Positions 1-9,655 of a stretch of 64,000 nucleotides of DNA are shown in pieces (positions within the stretch are counted from its first letter, which is position 1; every line of letters begins with the position of its first letter). Origin of the DNA: Tritrichomonas foetus (lineage: Eukaryota; Parabasalia; Tritrichomonadida; Tritrichomonadidae); contig MLAK01000611.1 of assembly GCA_001839685.1 (NCBI GenBank), forward strand, positions 16,697 through 80,696. Direction: 5' to 3'. Position numbers and translations under genes: made by a program. Under the pieces are notes generated by a model that ran no database searches, was not told the DNA's origin, and saw only the letters and a program-made list of their open reading frames with translations.

Positions 1-130
1 TTAATATTACAATCACATTAATAATACAATCACATTAAAAATACAATCACATTAATAATACAATCACATTAAAAATACAATCACATTAATAATACAATCA
101 CATTAATAATACAATCACATTAAAAATACA
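1..130. repeat. 17-bp tandem repeat array, about 7 copies
   Basis: The core ACAATCACATTA recurs exactly every 17 bases, starting at 9, 26, 43, 60, 77, 94 and 111. The five bases before each core alternate mainly between ATAAT and AAAAT, so a 34-bp higher-order unit is partly visible. The array runs off the left edge of the window, so its full length is unknown. It lies downstream of the broken transporter on the minus strand. Confidence 0.95.
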
Positions 131-214
131 TAAGAAACATTCTAAAATGAAAAACTACATATAAAAGAGACCATAACGAAGTATTTACAAACAGAAGATG
201 ATGAAAACAGAAAG

Positions 215-1444
215 CTAAAATAATTCATAAATTGAAGCAATACTGTAGATGGTGATTCCAGTCCCTCCAATAATGAAAAGAACAATCAACACCCAATGCC
301 ACTTGGGCATCACATCCATCTGCTTCAAAAGAAGAAGTGGTGGCACAATGAACTGCATAAACATTGATGCGGCTGTTGCCAGTTTTGTGAGAAGAAGATA
401 ATATCGGGTAGTGAGTGTTGAAAAGAGAGCAGATGCAATCAGACACAAAATTGCCATAGAGCACCATACAAATTTTGGCATATTATCAGTCACTTCAATA
501 ATAAAAATCATGGATTGTCTCATTGGTTCAACTAAGGCAGGCAAAGTACATGCTAAAAATTCCATAAATACAATTCTTGCCACACGGATACTCCAATGAT
601 AACCGTTCATGACATATAAAAAGGGAACTTCACCTTGAATATTGTATATTGTAAAGTATTGAAAAAGTCCAAAAATCTCCAATGTCAAAAAATAGATGAT
701 ATAGATCACTTTGACCATATGATTTGCTCGATTAAATGTCAAATTGTACATCGGATTGATTGCAACAAATAGAAAAGGGAACGAAATGTAGCTTCCGACA
801 AATTCCGAAATACAGCTGATATAATCTTCTTTTGAACTGAAAAAAATAACAACCGAGTCGCTTGGATCGAATCCATCTTTAACATATCGACGTACAAACC
901 AGTAAACGCATAAAACTAAGAAAATAATCGTCATAAAAGATTTGATATACGAGAATATCATCAAACTTCGATATTTCGTATCGAGAGCAGCCGGAAGGTA
1001 TAAAAATAGAATCAGGATGAAGTCCAGCATATAACCGTCGATCAGCCAATCAGGAGCGTTCGGCAATAAATTCAATACAAATATTTGGTAAATTTTGTTC
1101 AATTGGTTGAGATTGTGAGCTGCAAAACCTAGACAACTTGCTGCTATTCCAATCGAGATGATAAAAGACGCTTTATATCCTGATTAGCGCCATGTTGTTT
1201 CGAAATGAATTGTTCGGAATCTTCTGGCGGCCTGGAGCATCATCCACGTGGTGTAATACGTGAGAAGTGCAACAACTGCATTAACAATGCTCGTGAAAAT
1301 GATTCCGCAGCGATAATGTCGAGAATTCATAATCAGACCCATGCCGAGAAAATAGTTGGCGGAAATGATGAAGCAAGAAAATTGGGAAATTGACGCACTT
1401 GTGTTTCTTTGGAGTGGCTGGTCGTCCGGATTTAAATTTTCCAT
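215..1444 (-). pseudogene. Amino acid/auxin permease (AAAP)-like transporter with an in-frame stop
   Basis: Read on the minus strand from the ATG at 1444 (MENLNPDD) this is one continuous frame of about 410 codons, interrupted only by a TAA at 1184-1186 and ending at a TAG at 215-217. It encodes roughly ten hydrophobic helices. The first, after a short polar N-terminus, reads SCFIISANYFLGMGLIMNSR, resembling the opening helix of AAAP/SLC38-type transporters, where an N-x-x-x-G-x-G pattern is usual. Length and helix count also fit that family. About 86 codons precede the TAA and the rest of the reading frame is intact behind it. Codon use after the stop still looks coding, so the lesion is either recent, a sequencing error, or an allele difference. 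An AAAAAGT-type motif lies just upstream at 1476-1490. Other polytopic transporter families cannot be excluded. Confidence 0.6.
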
Positions 1445-3018
1445 AAGTGGTTGAATCAACTGCAGCAATTTCCGTAAAACTTTTTGTATTGGTTGGTGAG
1501 TCAGGATTAATGAATTTCAATATGAATTATAAATCTACGAGTTCGTTTGATTTACATTGAAAAATATCCTCTGAGATAATTTTATTGAAGTTATTATTTT
1601 AATTTTATGTAAAAAAGTGAATTATCGTTTTTATATTTTGACCATATTCTCAAATTTTATGATAGACTCTTTGAATTATTAAACACGTAATAAAAATTAT
1701 GAATAATTCTGTTGAAAATAGTATAAATTGATTTCCATTATGCTATTATCTTCCATGTTCAGTTATTTTGTAAAATATTCAATATATAATAGAATTTAAT
1801 TTTATTAATTTCAAGATACTTGCATTTTTTCTTTATTACAGATTTGGATTCTTCTCAATTATTGTAATTATTGAAGAATCATGTGATTATCGGCTATAAA
1901 ACTTTTTGATAATTATTTGAATAAATTAGATAATTCAATGGTTATATATAAATTGACTTTGAATAGCATATCAATATTTCTGAGTTTTGAATTAATAACC
2001 GATCATTTTCAATAAATATTTCCAGGAACCCACGGTGAAATATTGGCCTTTTAGGTAAGCTTTTTCTCTTTCATTTTATTTTCTTTATTTCGTGGATTGG
2101 ATATAGAAACAATTCACTTTTTGAATTATTGGTTAGAGATTTTTTCAAACAACAGAATAATAAATTCAATGAAAAGATATCCCATCGCACACCACCTTTG
2201 GCGCCAGAATAACCAGAAATCCGCGATGTTTTACCGTAAAATATAAATGCGTTAAAGTTGAGAAATCCTTATTAAAGTAAAGTTAACGCAATTAAAGTAA
2301 ATTTACCAAAACTGTAATGAAAAGAAGTGCCATGCGATCCTTAAGTTTCATATGAGAATATGGAAACATTCAATTGAGAGAGATTAATTTTAAAGCTTAA
2401 AAATTCTAAAATACGCCTTTATGAATAGAATATTGATTATATCACTATTCAAATGAAAAATAAAACATTTCATTGGTATAATGATGGAAATAGATATAAA
2501 TACAATACTAATTGAGGTATAATAAGGTAATTGGAGTAATTCTAAAGTATTCTTGACAATCAAATTCTTTAGGTTTTGAATTTCAGTAATTTACTATCTC
2601 TCTATCATGAAATATCGATGAGTTATTGATGTAATTTCGATTTTATGTAAGAAAGATGAAATATTTTAGAAACTAGATCTTTCACTTTCCAAAAAACAAC
2701 ACAAATCATAAACATAATGGAACATAACAATTTACTTACAGTAATACGTTTTCTTTCATTTTCTTTTAACATTTTTTTACTCGTTTATGACTTTGTAGCT
2801 CAAATTTGAATTGAAAAACATATGTGATAATTTTTGCAATAAAATTTTTGTGTAGAAATAACAATAAAGTGTCTGCTGTATTGATATTTCGAGTGCAATT
2901 TCATCATCTGTAAACATTAAATTAACAATAGAAACAGAAAGAGCTTCTATCAATTCAGACATATCCTTTTCAATAGGAACTAGTTAAGAAATGATTTTTG
3001 GATGAGAAGTATAAAGTT
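1445..3018. other. Long AT-rich spacer without a convincing gene
   Basis: No ORF here looks coding. A 61-codon ATG frame on the minus strand (2777-2962) has no recognisable similarity. A block at about 2175-2340 has clearly higher GC than its surroundings, including the stretch CCTTTGGCGCCAGAATAACC and a small inverted repeat TTTTACCGTAAAA. It is followed by a direct repeat of ATTAAAGTAAA. That block is unexplained and is listed as a finding. Confidence 0.5.
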
Positions 3019-3020
3019 AT

Positions 3021-4183
3021 AGGGTGTCCGGAGGCGTGATGTCACTACCCACATTAGAAGTGAAATCAATACATTATATTTATAAATAATAAACTATGCA
3101 ATGTTAACATAAAAATTTTGAAAACAATTTTTTTTTCTCTTGACTGAAAATAGAGATAAAGAATCTTTTTCATAAAAAAAAAGAATAATTTATAAACGTA
3201 CACGATGCACGTTTATTAAAAAATGATTGATCAACATTCAATCATAACTTTTCTGCAGCTTGAAGGAAAAAGGGGCAAAGAAATATATGAAGAAATGAAG
3301 AGTGTCTTGAAAGAAAAATGTTTGTCTCAAAGACAAATCTACCGAGTCATGGCAGAACTGAACAGAAGTCAAAACACACAGCCTGTGAAAAAAGAGAAAA
3401 AGTGCCAAAGTTATGATATTCTTGACTGGAAAATTTTAGATGTTTTAACCGAATTTCCACATTCATCGTGTCGATATATTGCTAATGTTTTAGGTGAACC
3501 AAAATCGACAATTTATGATCGTTTAACATCAAAATTAATGTATAAACATGTGCATCTTCGATGGGTGCCACATATTCTAACAGAAAATCAAAAGGCCAAT
3601 NCCTGAAAACTCAGTAATCCCAACTATTCAAAATCCAGGGTTTCAGATCACTAAATTTATGGTGACTGTATTTTGGAACCCTCATGGGATAATTCATATT
3701 GATGTTTTGCCGCCAAATGAAAAGTTTAATGCTGCATATTATATTACAGCCATTATGTCAAAAATTGTTGAGTTTAAAAACTCGAATAATTATAAAAAAT
3801 TATTTGTTCATTATGACAATGCAAAGCCTCATGTGGCAAAAATTGTCAAAAAATATATAAATGAAAACTCACTAGAATCAGTTCCACATCCGGCATATTC
3901 ACCTGATTTGGCGCCTAGCGACTTTTTTTTATTTGGAACTATTAAAGAAAAAGTTAAAGGAATTGTTTTTGAATCACCAAGCCATTTGATTCAAACAATA
4001 GTCCAAATTTTCAATGAAATTCCATCGGAAACTTTGTTTTCAGTTTTTGCAGAATGGCAAAATAGACTGAAAAAAGTTATTGATGCCAATGGAGACTACA
4101 TATTTTGAAATACTTATCAATAAAAAATGACTTATTAGAAATGACTTNATTATACTTAGTGACATCACATTACCGGACACCCT
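3021..4183 (+). mobile_element. Mariner-family DNA transposon, internally deleted copy
   Basis: The ends are inverted repeats of 25 bases that match at 21 positions: left 3021-3045 beginning AGGGTGTCCGG, right 4159-4183 in reverse. They are flanked by the TA dinucleotide at 3019-3020 and 4184-4185, the target duplication of Tc1/mariner elements. The element is 1163 bp and carries a transposase reading frame in two pieces. Mariner elements are known to be abundant in Trichomonas, and the length is slightly short of the roughly 1.3 kb usual there. Both ambiguous bases I noticed in the window (3601 and 4148) fall inside this copy, as expected if a multicopy repeat was hard to assemble. It sits 122 bp from the 3' end of the LRR gene and appears to interrupt only spacer. 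Confidence 0.92.
3223..4108 (+). pseudogene. Mariner transposase, broken
   Basis: The N-terminal piece (3223-3600, ATG start) is a helix-turn-helix DNA-binding region of about 126 residues, with DWKILDVLTEFPHSS and GEPKSTIYDRL in the second HTH. The C-terminal piece reads in the next frame from about 3602 (PENSVIPTIQNPGF) to the stop at 4106-4108. It keeps the second and third catalytic aspartates in HYDNAKPH and YSPDLAPSDFFLFG, the DD34D pattern of mariner. The first aspartate, normally in an xGDExW context between the two pieces, is absent. Judging from family size about 45 residues are missing. The frame change and the loss both fall exactly at the ambiguous base 3601, so the gap may be biological or an assembly collapse. 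As written, the copy cannot make an active enzyme. Confidence 0.9.
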
Positions 4184-4187
4184 ATAC

Positions 4188-4222
4188 AAATAAATAAATA
4201 AATAAATAATAATAAAAAAAAA
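4188..4222. repeat. AAAT/AAT microsatellite and A-run
   Basis: A short run of AAAT units followed by AAT units and a tract of A lies directly beside the right end of the mariner element. It is a simple-sequence tract between the element and the 3' end of the LRR gene. Confidence 0.8.
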
Positions 4223-4305
4223 AGGATTTCCAAAATAATTCTCAAACATTATCAATGTAATATTTATATAACACAATAATTGGAATACTTGACACAAAAT
4301 ACTTC

Positions 4306-6723
4306 TCAATCTTCATCTTCTTGAGAAATTTTTATATTATCTGGCTGAGTATCAAAAGTCCGATCTGTTTTTTCAACAAGAATTTCACTTCTTCCAGTTT
4401 GAACAGCAGCAGCAACTTCAGTAGTAGGTGTTCGTGAAGAATTAAAAATGGACCCTGCTTCACTTTCTTTTCCTGACTCACCTAATCTGGAAGTTTGCTT
4501 GGAGGATTTTCGAGTTGTTGCAATTGAATTCGATTTTGAAGTTTTTGCAGACGATTTTGAAGATGTTTTAGTTTTATCAGATTTTGAAGATTTGTCTTTC
4601 TTTTTCTTTCTTGCTGTTTTAGCAGCCTTCAAAGCAGCTTTAGCAGCAGCTCTTTCTGTTTCTAATTTTTGCTGTTCAATTGCTTCCATTTCAGCATGAA
4701 TTGATCTCCAAGCATCAACCAATTGTTCTTTAGCAATTCTATATTTCTCTTGAGCTTCATGCAATTGAGTCTCTAATAAACGACCTTCATTAAAGAATTC
4801 ATCGTCTGTTGAAACAATTTTTGCAGAAAGTGTAGAAAGTGTTTTATTTTCAGTTTTGAAGATTTCTATTTCACGGACAAGTCTTGCATTAATTTGAGCG
4901 ATATCGTTTTCGAGATTAGTGAGAGCATTTCTTGCATCTTGATTCTTATTCCTACAATCATCTGTTAAAATTGCTAATTCCGAAGCTAGTTCATTATTTT
5001 TATCATCTAATTCAGTGAGTGTTTTTTCTTTCTTTTCTTTTGTTTCTTGGCATTTTATTTCGAGTTCTTCTTTTGTTTTAATTAAATCAGCAATTGTTTT
5101 TCTTTCGTTAATGATATTATTCCTTGTACGATGTAATCTTGCTTCAACATTAGCAGGTGCATCTTTACTAGCCGTTAGGACTCTTCCAAGAAGTCTTTGA
5201 GCAGCTTTTCTTTTATAATTCAGTTGGTTTACATTCAATAGTCGGTTAATTTCAATAGTTGATTTATAATCAATATCATTTGCTTCAATATTTAATTTAC
5301 GAAGCTTTTCATTATCCTGTAACGCTTTTTGAATAATTAAGCCGTCATGAATTAAATTATTCTTAAGTGAAACTCTAGTTATTTTTGTGTCAATTAAAGC
5401 TTCAAAAAGTGCAGTACATCCTTTATCACTTAATTCAGTCATCTCTAAATCAATCGCTTTAAGTTTAGGATGTTCTTTAATTGCATCAGATAATTTAACA
5501 ATACCATCATCAGTGAGTGGATTATGCTGTATTTCGATTAATTCTAAAGATTCATTTCTAGCAAGGTTTTCACAAAAATCTTGAAATCCACGATAATCGA
5601 TTTCACAACCATTTAAATTAATTCGTTTTATTTTCCTACTATTTGCCAAAAATGATCCAAGAGCAGTCACACCGCGTCCACCAAGTGGATTACGAGAAAG
5701 TATTAATTCTTCAATTGAGTAGTGATACGCATCATTTGTGGATATTGCTGAAGTTGTTCGAAAGCCAAGTTTATTTCCAGACATATCCAATATTTTTAAG
5801 GATTTACAATTTTGTAATAATGAAGCTAAATAAGGCGCAATATCATCTTGAATTGCATTATCGGAAAGTCTTAATTCTATCATTCCACCTTTCATTATAC
5901 TTTTAATAATAGTTATTGCTCCCTTTGATTTAATATTATTATTGCTGAGGTTCAACATAGTTAATGTGGAATTTGCAGCAAGTCCCGGAGCTAAACCCTG
6001 AACATTTAAAGCATTTAATTCTGTCAACGAAAGGTTTAATTCTGAAATAACGTTATTTACACGTAACATTTCAGATATTTCTTTAATAGATTTCGGTCCA
6101 ATTGTATTTCTTCCGATACTTGATTTTGAACCGATATTCAAAGACACCAAACTTCGATTTGTTCGAAGTGCTGTAAAAATTGTGTAAATTCCATTATCTG
6201 TCATATGATTTGAAGCCAGATCGATAGAAATAATTGAGTGAGTGTTAATTATCAAATCAGCAAAACATCTGGCGCCTTGATCACCCAAAGAATTATCACT
6301 AAAGTCAACAACAACGATACGTGGATGATAAAATACTGTTTCGACAATTAAAGCTGCTGCGATTGAGCCGAGTGCTGATCCTTCCATATGTAAAACTTTT
6401 TTGTTACGATGCTGATTTTGTCTTCTGAGAAATCGCTGGTAATGATTTTCTTCGAATTTCACTTTAAAATCGCGACATTTGGCTTCAAAAATTGCTCTCA
6501 ATTCTGGTTCCGAAAGTGTCAATGAACTCAGTTTATGGCGGGCTGTGCTGCGAGTCGAGTATTTCGGGTTAAAATTGGATTTTTTATTCGTTTTAGCGTC
6601 GTTGAGATTTTCAGCTTTTTCTTCTTCTTCCTCGAAAAAGAGGTCAGCGGGAAACTCTTCTTCTTCATCAACTTCGTCTGCTAGGAAATTTTGGTCGTCA
6701 TTTTGATAGATGCTGTTTGTCAT
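4306..6723 (-). CDS. Leucine-rich repeat protein with C-terminal coiled coil
   Basis: The protein has 805 residues from an ATG at 6723. Residues 10-40 are acidic. Residues about 130-500 hold roughly a dozen LRRs of the ribonuclease-inhibitor type, for example VVVDFSDNSLGDQGARCFAD and LTMLNLSNNNIKSKGA, each about 28 residues. Residues about 530-690 are a long coiled coil rich in Glu and Lys, followed by a Lys/Ser-rich tail around 690-750 and an acidic end. LRR proteins of this architecture act as scaffolds. In flagellates some belong to the axonemal dynein regulatory complex, which is only a possibility here. A GTCAAAAAGTT motif lies at 6802-6812, upstream of the start. There is no catalytic domain. 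The call as an LRR protein is firm and the function is unknown. Confidence 0.9.
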   Translation of the reverse strand: MTNSIYQNDDQNFLADEVDEEEEFPADLFFEEEEEKAENLNDAKTNKKSNFNPKYSTRSTARHKLSSLTLSEPELRAIFEAKCRDFKVKFEENHYQRFLRRQNQHRNKKVLHMEGSALGSIAAALIVETVFYHPRIVVVDFSDNSLGDQGARCFADLIINTHSIISIDLASNHMTDNGIYTIFTALRTNRSLVSLNIGSKSSIGRNTIGPKSIKEISEMLRVNNVISELNLSLTELNALNVQGLAPGLAANSTLTMLNLSNNNIKSKGAITIIKSIMKGGMIELRLSDNAIQDDIAPYLASLLQNCKSLKILDMSGNKLGFRTTSAISTNDAYHYSIEELILSRNPLGGRGVTALGSFLANSRKIKRINLNGCEIDYRGFQDFCENLARNESLELIEIQHNPLTDDGIVKLSDAIKEHPKLKAIDLEMTELSDKGCTALFEALIDTKITRVSLKNNLIHDGLIIQKALQDNEKLRKLNIEANDIDYKSTIEINRLLNVNQLNYKRKAAQRLLGRVLTASKDAPANVEARLHRTRNNIINERKTIADLIKTKEELEIKCQETKEKKEKTLTELDDKNNELASELAILTDDCRNKNQDARNALTNLENDIAQINARLVREIEIFKTENKTLSTLSAKIVSTDDEFFNEGRLLETQLHEAQEKYRIAKEQLVDAWRSIHAEMEAIEQQKLETERAAAKAALKAAKTARKKKKDKSSKSDKTKTSSKSSAKTSKSNSIATTRKSSKQTSRLGESGKESEAGSIFNSSRTPTTEVAAAVQTGRSEILVEKTDRTFDTQPDNIKISQEDED

Positions 6724-7516
6724 TTCGACTAAACGGTCACCACTAACGAGTTTGTGCCTTAACGTACATATTATTTTCGAAGATGGCTTTTTGTGACATT
6801 AGTCAAAAAGTTAGATATCCAAAAACGCATTTCTTCTCAATTGAAAACTTTTTCTGTTACAAGATACTTAAAAATACTGAAAAAGTTTCCATTGAAAAAA
6901 AATATCATTCTTTCATTTCGATTTTTATGTGACATTTCATAAAACCTATTCTCTTTATAATTTCATGTAAATAATATACCTCTGAATTACGACCAAAGGT
7001 GAAGCCTTAAATTCTAATGCGCCTTTAAACAAACTTGGTCGAAATATTTTGGAAGTTTGGTTGAAATCCAGATGTGTAATGAATAATTATATTTCATAGG
7101 CGAATTATGGTCTTTTATAACTTTTGTGTCAGAAAGAAGACATGAAACCCTCATCTTGGAAATAGTGTTGTTGTGATTTTATGCCTCTTGCCTGAAAAAG
7201 TCTGTACCTTGCTTTTCATCAGGTAATTTTCAGTCTAGAGCAGCATTCATGCCATCTCTGCCTGTTATTTCACGATTTCAAAAAAAGAGATTATTTTCAT
7301 ATCATTATTGAATCCATTATTAAAGAAAAATCCAATAATTGGCGCACCTGAATGTGTTTACATAATGATTCCCAAGTTTAATTACATAAATCTTTTGATT
7401 TCATGAAAAACAAATCTGATTTCTCAATTTTTTCATTTTTTCTTAAGAATAAAAGGATGTGGATTAAACAAATGATTTAATATTACGTCAAACCTACATA
7501 GTGGATCAAATAAAAA
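6724..7516. other. Spacer between divergently spaced minus-strand genes
   Basis: This holds the promoter side of the LRR gene (motif at 6802-6812) and the 3' side of the four-TM gene. The portion at about 7130-7290 is somewhat less AT-rich than its surroundings but has no long frame. I see no gene. Confidence 0.5.
6802..6812. promoter_or_regulatory. CAAAAAGT-type upstream motif of the LRR gene
   Basis: GTCAAAAAGTT about 80 bases upstream of the ATG at 6723. It is a variant of the ATTCAAAAAGT word that recurs upstream of several genes in the window. Regulatory role is inferred from recurrence only. Confidence 0.35.
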
Positions 7517-8014
7517 TTAGATTACGTCGTCCTGGTCTTTAATTTTGTGCATTTTGTTCGAACCGCGCCCGCGGACAACATTTTCGAGCCTCATGCAGTC
7601 GCATTTGATCATCGCGGTATTCATGATCGTCATGCATGCGCCGATGAGCGTGCAGGCCCCTCCTGCAATTCCGAGATCTGCCGCGACGCCGATTGAGCAA
7701 AATCCGCTCAAAATATAGAAAAGTCCACGAGCAAAACCGTTTACACCATAATTAAAGCGAGCCGGACTGATTATTAGAAATATTTCGTAAATTGCCAATA
7801 TTGCATCGGCAACGCCTAAAAAGAGATGAGAAACGACGATAAAATATTTTTGATTTTTAATACTATTTACTTTGGTCAGTTTATTCCCGATTGAAATTGA
7901 AATATCTTTCCAGCCGATGGCATTGAGCGTATAGAGGAAAGATGCTGTACTAAGGGCGACACCAGTAAAACAAATGATTGAACATCCGCGTAAATAAATT
8001 TCGAGACCTCCCAT
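7517..8014 (-). CDS. Four-TM COPI-associated / TVP15-like membrane protein
   Basis: The 165-residue protein starts at an ATG at 8014, preceded by ATCAA, an initiator-like site. It has four hydrophobic helices at about 8-30, 58-82, 92-112 and 114-136, and a charged C-terminal tail. The stretch ARGLFYILSGFCSIG before helix four resembles the GRGLFY-x-x-x-G signature of the COPI-associated/TVP15 family, small Golgi membrane proteins of about 140-170 residues linked to vesicle traffic. Preceding YFIVV, a helix, and YEIF fit the same family. The codons at the 3' end of the gene are more GC-rich than the surrounding spacer. It could be another tetraspan family, since overall identity to known members must be low. 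Confidence 0.5.
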   Translation of the reverse strand: MGGLEIYLRGCSIICFTGVALSTASFLYTLNAIGWKDISISIGNKLTKVNSIKNQKYFIVVSHLFLGVADAILAIYEIFLIISPARFNYGVNGFARGLFYILSGFCSIGVAADLGIAGGACTLIGACMTIMNTAMIKCDCMRLENVVRGRGSNKMHKIKDQDDVI

Positions 8015-8360
8015 TTGATCTGTTTAGAAAAATGATTTTGATAAAATTTTGACATCATTAAGAAAAAATCTATCGTTTCGATTATGTTTTTTTTGAGAAG
8101 AAGGATAAAAGTATATACAATTTCAGAAAGGATTTTTTTTTACAACCCGATATAAAACAAAAGTAATTCGGTGATAAGTGAAATGAGTCATTTTTAATTA
8201 CTGACAGACCTTCAGTGATGTTCTTCTCATGTTCATCATTTCAAAACGATAGAAAATATTAAGGAACTATATTAAATAAAGAACGCAAATCGCAATAGAA
8301 GTATGCCTTCATGTCAGATTGATCGAAGTCATGATTTTTTGAAAGATAAAAAGAAAGGAT

Positions 8361-8365
8361 AAAAA
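8361..8365 (-). terminator. RNA polymerase III terminator of tRNA-Gly
   Basis: On the minus strand a run of five T follows the tRNA 3' end by one base, the usual polymerase III stop. Confidence 0.7.
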
Positions 8366-8366
8366 G

Positions 8367-8437
8367 TGCATCGTCCGGGAATCGAACCCGGACCCCTACC
8401 TTGGCAAGGTAAAATTCTACCATTAGACCAACGATGC
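8367..8437 (-). tRNA. tRNA-Gly (anticodon GCC)
   Basis: Minus-strand sequence from 8437 folds as a cloverleaf of 71 bases without an intron. The acceptor stem GCATCGT pairs with ACGATGC, the discriminator is A, the D arm contains TGGTCTAATGG (A box) and the T arm contains GGTTCGATTCC (B box). The anticodon GCC lies at 8403-8405 within TTGCCAA, giving glycine. CCA is not encoded, as in eukaryotes, and a T run follows. It lies alone between the four-TM gene and the kinase gene. Confidence 0.97.
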
Positions 8438-8611
8438 TTTCAATTTTCCTTTAATTAATATCTGGATAACACATGAAATTGCCATAAATCGATGATTCAT
8501 TCTCAGCTTCCCAAGTTTATTTGATATCAATGAATATATATACATTTAATTATCAAACTACTTTCTAAATTTTACTCATAAACCGCGTTGTGACAAAATT
8601 TTATGACTTCA

Positions 8612-9655
8612 TCACTCTTTGAATGTAAAGTTGATGCTCTTTCTTCTCAAATTTTTCTTTTTAATTTGGAAAATCATGCTGCTCCTTATCGACATTGGCG
8701 AATCCTTCTTTGATGACGCCAGCGGAGGAAGGACACCAAGTGATTTGTACTGTGGACGAATCTTTGTCTTTGTTTGAATGTTGACATCTCCAAGAAGCTG
8801 TTCAGCAGTTGGCCTTTCGCTTGGATCAAGTGAAGTCATTTTTCTGACGAGTTTTTCGATCATGAAATTCCCGCCAACTGGAATGGCGAAATTTCCTATT
8901 AAAATTGATCGAATGACATCACTTTTGGTCCCCTCAAAGACTGGCTCACCAGTGTAGCATTCCAAGAAGGTCTGCCCAAGGCTCCAAATATCGGCGGCCC
9001 GCTCGTTGTGTGGGATCCGCTTGAGTAGCTCTGGAGGCGCATACAGGATGCTGCACATTCTGTTTGTTGACATTTCATCAACATCTCCGATTTTGGCTTG
9101 AATTGCAGATATTCCAAAATCTGCCAATTTCGCTCGTCCGAACGCATCGATGAGGACATTCTCCGGTTTAATATCTCTGTGTACGACACCTTCAGAATGC
9201 GCATAAGCAACCGCTGATAAGAGCTGTTGAATAATTTCCTCTAATCTGCATTCGTTCAATCCACCGTCACTTCTTGCGATTTCGTCGGCAAGTGTGCCGC
9301 CTGAACAGTATTCGAGAATGATCACGAATATGCTTTCATTGCAAAAGTAGTCGTAGAGTCGAATAATGTTGGGATGATCTAATTTCATTAATGATTGGAG
9401 TTCAACATCAAATTTTTGCTGCATTCTATTTTCCGACTCTTGTTTGGATTTGATTGTCATCACTTTCGCGCAATAGATGGAGCCAAATCTGGTATGTCGA
9501 ACTTTATATACATCAGCGCTCGCCCCGCTTCCGATCATCTCCAAAAACTGATATCCATTGATTATCGTACCCAGAGGTATGTCTACTTTGAGTTTGGTTT
9601 CTTCAGGAAGAGGAGAAGCATCTTCGAAATGTCCAGCTTCAATCTCAGCAAACAT
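8612..9655 (-). CDS. Serine/threonine protein kinase
   Basis: From the ATG at 9655 (MFAEIEAG) the protein has 347 residues. A longer frame with an ATG at 9778 adds 41 residues translated from low-complexity AT-rich DNA, so I prefer the shorter start. All core kinase elements are present: glycine loop GSGASADVY (42-50), catalytic Lys64 in YCAKV, Glu85, HRDIKPEN (159-166), DFG (179-181), and an APE motif written APPE (206-209). Residues DIWSLGQTF follow in subdomain IX. A basic tail follows the domain. The sequence suits a stand-alone CAMK/NEK-like kinase, a class greatly expanded in trichomonads. It should be catalytically active; substrate unknown. Confidence 0.9.
   Translation of the reverse strand: MFAEIEAGHFEDASPLPEETKLKVDIPLGTIINGYQFLEMIGSGASADVYKVRHTRFGSIYCAKVMTIKSKQESENRMQQKFDVELQSLMKLDHPNIIRLYDYFCNESIFVIILEYCSGGTLADEIARSDGGLNECRLEEIIQQLLSAVAYAHSEGVVHRDIKPENVLIDAFGRAKLADFGISAIQAKIGDVDEMSTNRMCSILYAPPELLKRIPHNERAADIWSLGQTFLECYTGEPVFEGTKSDVIRSILIGNFAIPVGGNFMIEKLVRKMTSLDPSERPTAEQLLGDVNIQTKTKIRPQYKSLGVLPPLASSKKDSPMSIRSSMIFQIKKKNLRRKSINFTFKE

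Noticed and set aside
1..130. The 17-bp array as a CRISPR
   Set aside because: There are no unique spacers; the units are continuous tandem copies, and the genome is eukaryotic.
1184..1186. An intron explaining the in-frame TAA in the transporter
   Set aside because: No GT-start or trichomonad-type ACTAACACACAG end was seen nearby, and the reading frame is intact on both sides without removing anything.
4448..6706. Several frames opposite the LRR gene
   Set aside because: They are antisense shadows of a strongly supported coding frame, Ser/Phe/Leu-rich from the Glu/Lys-rich coiled coil.
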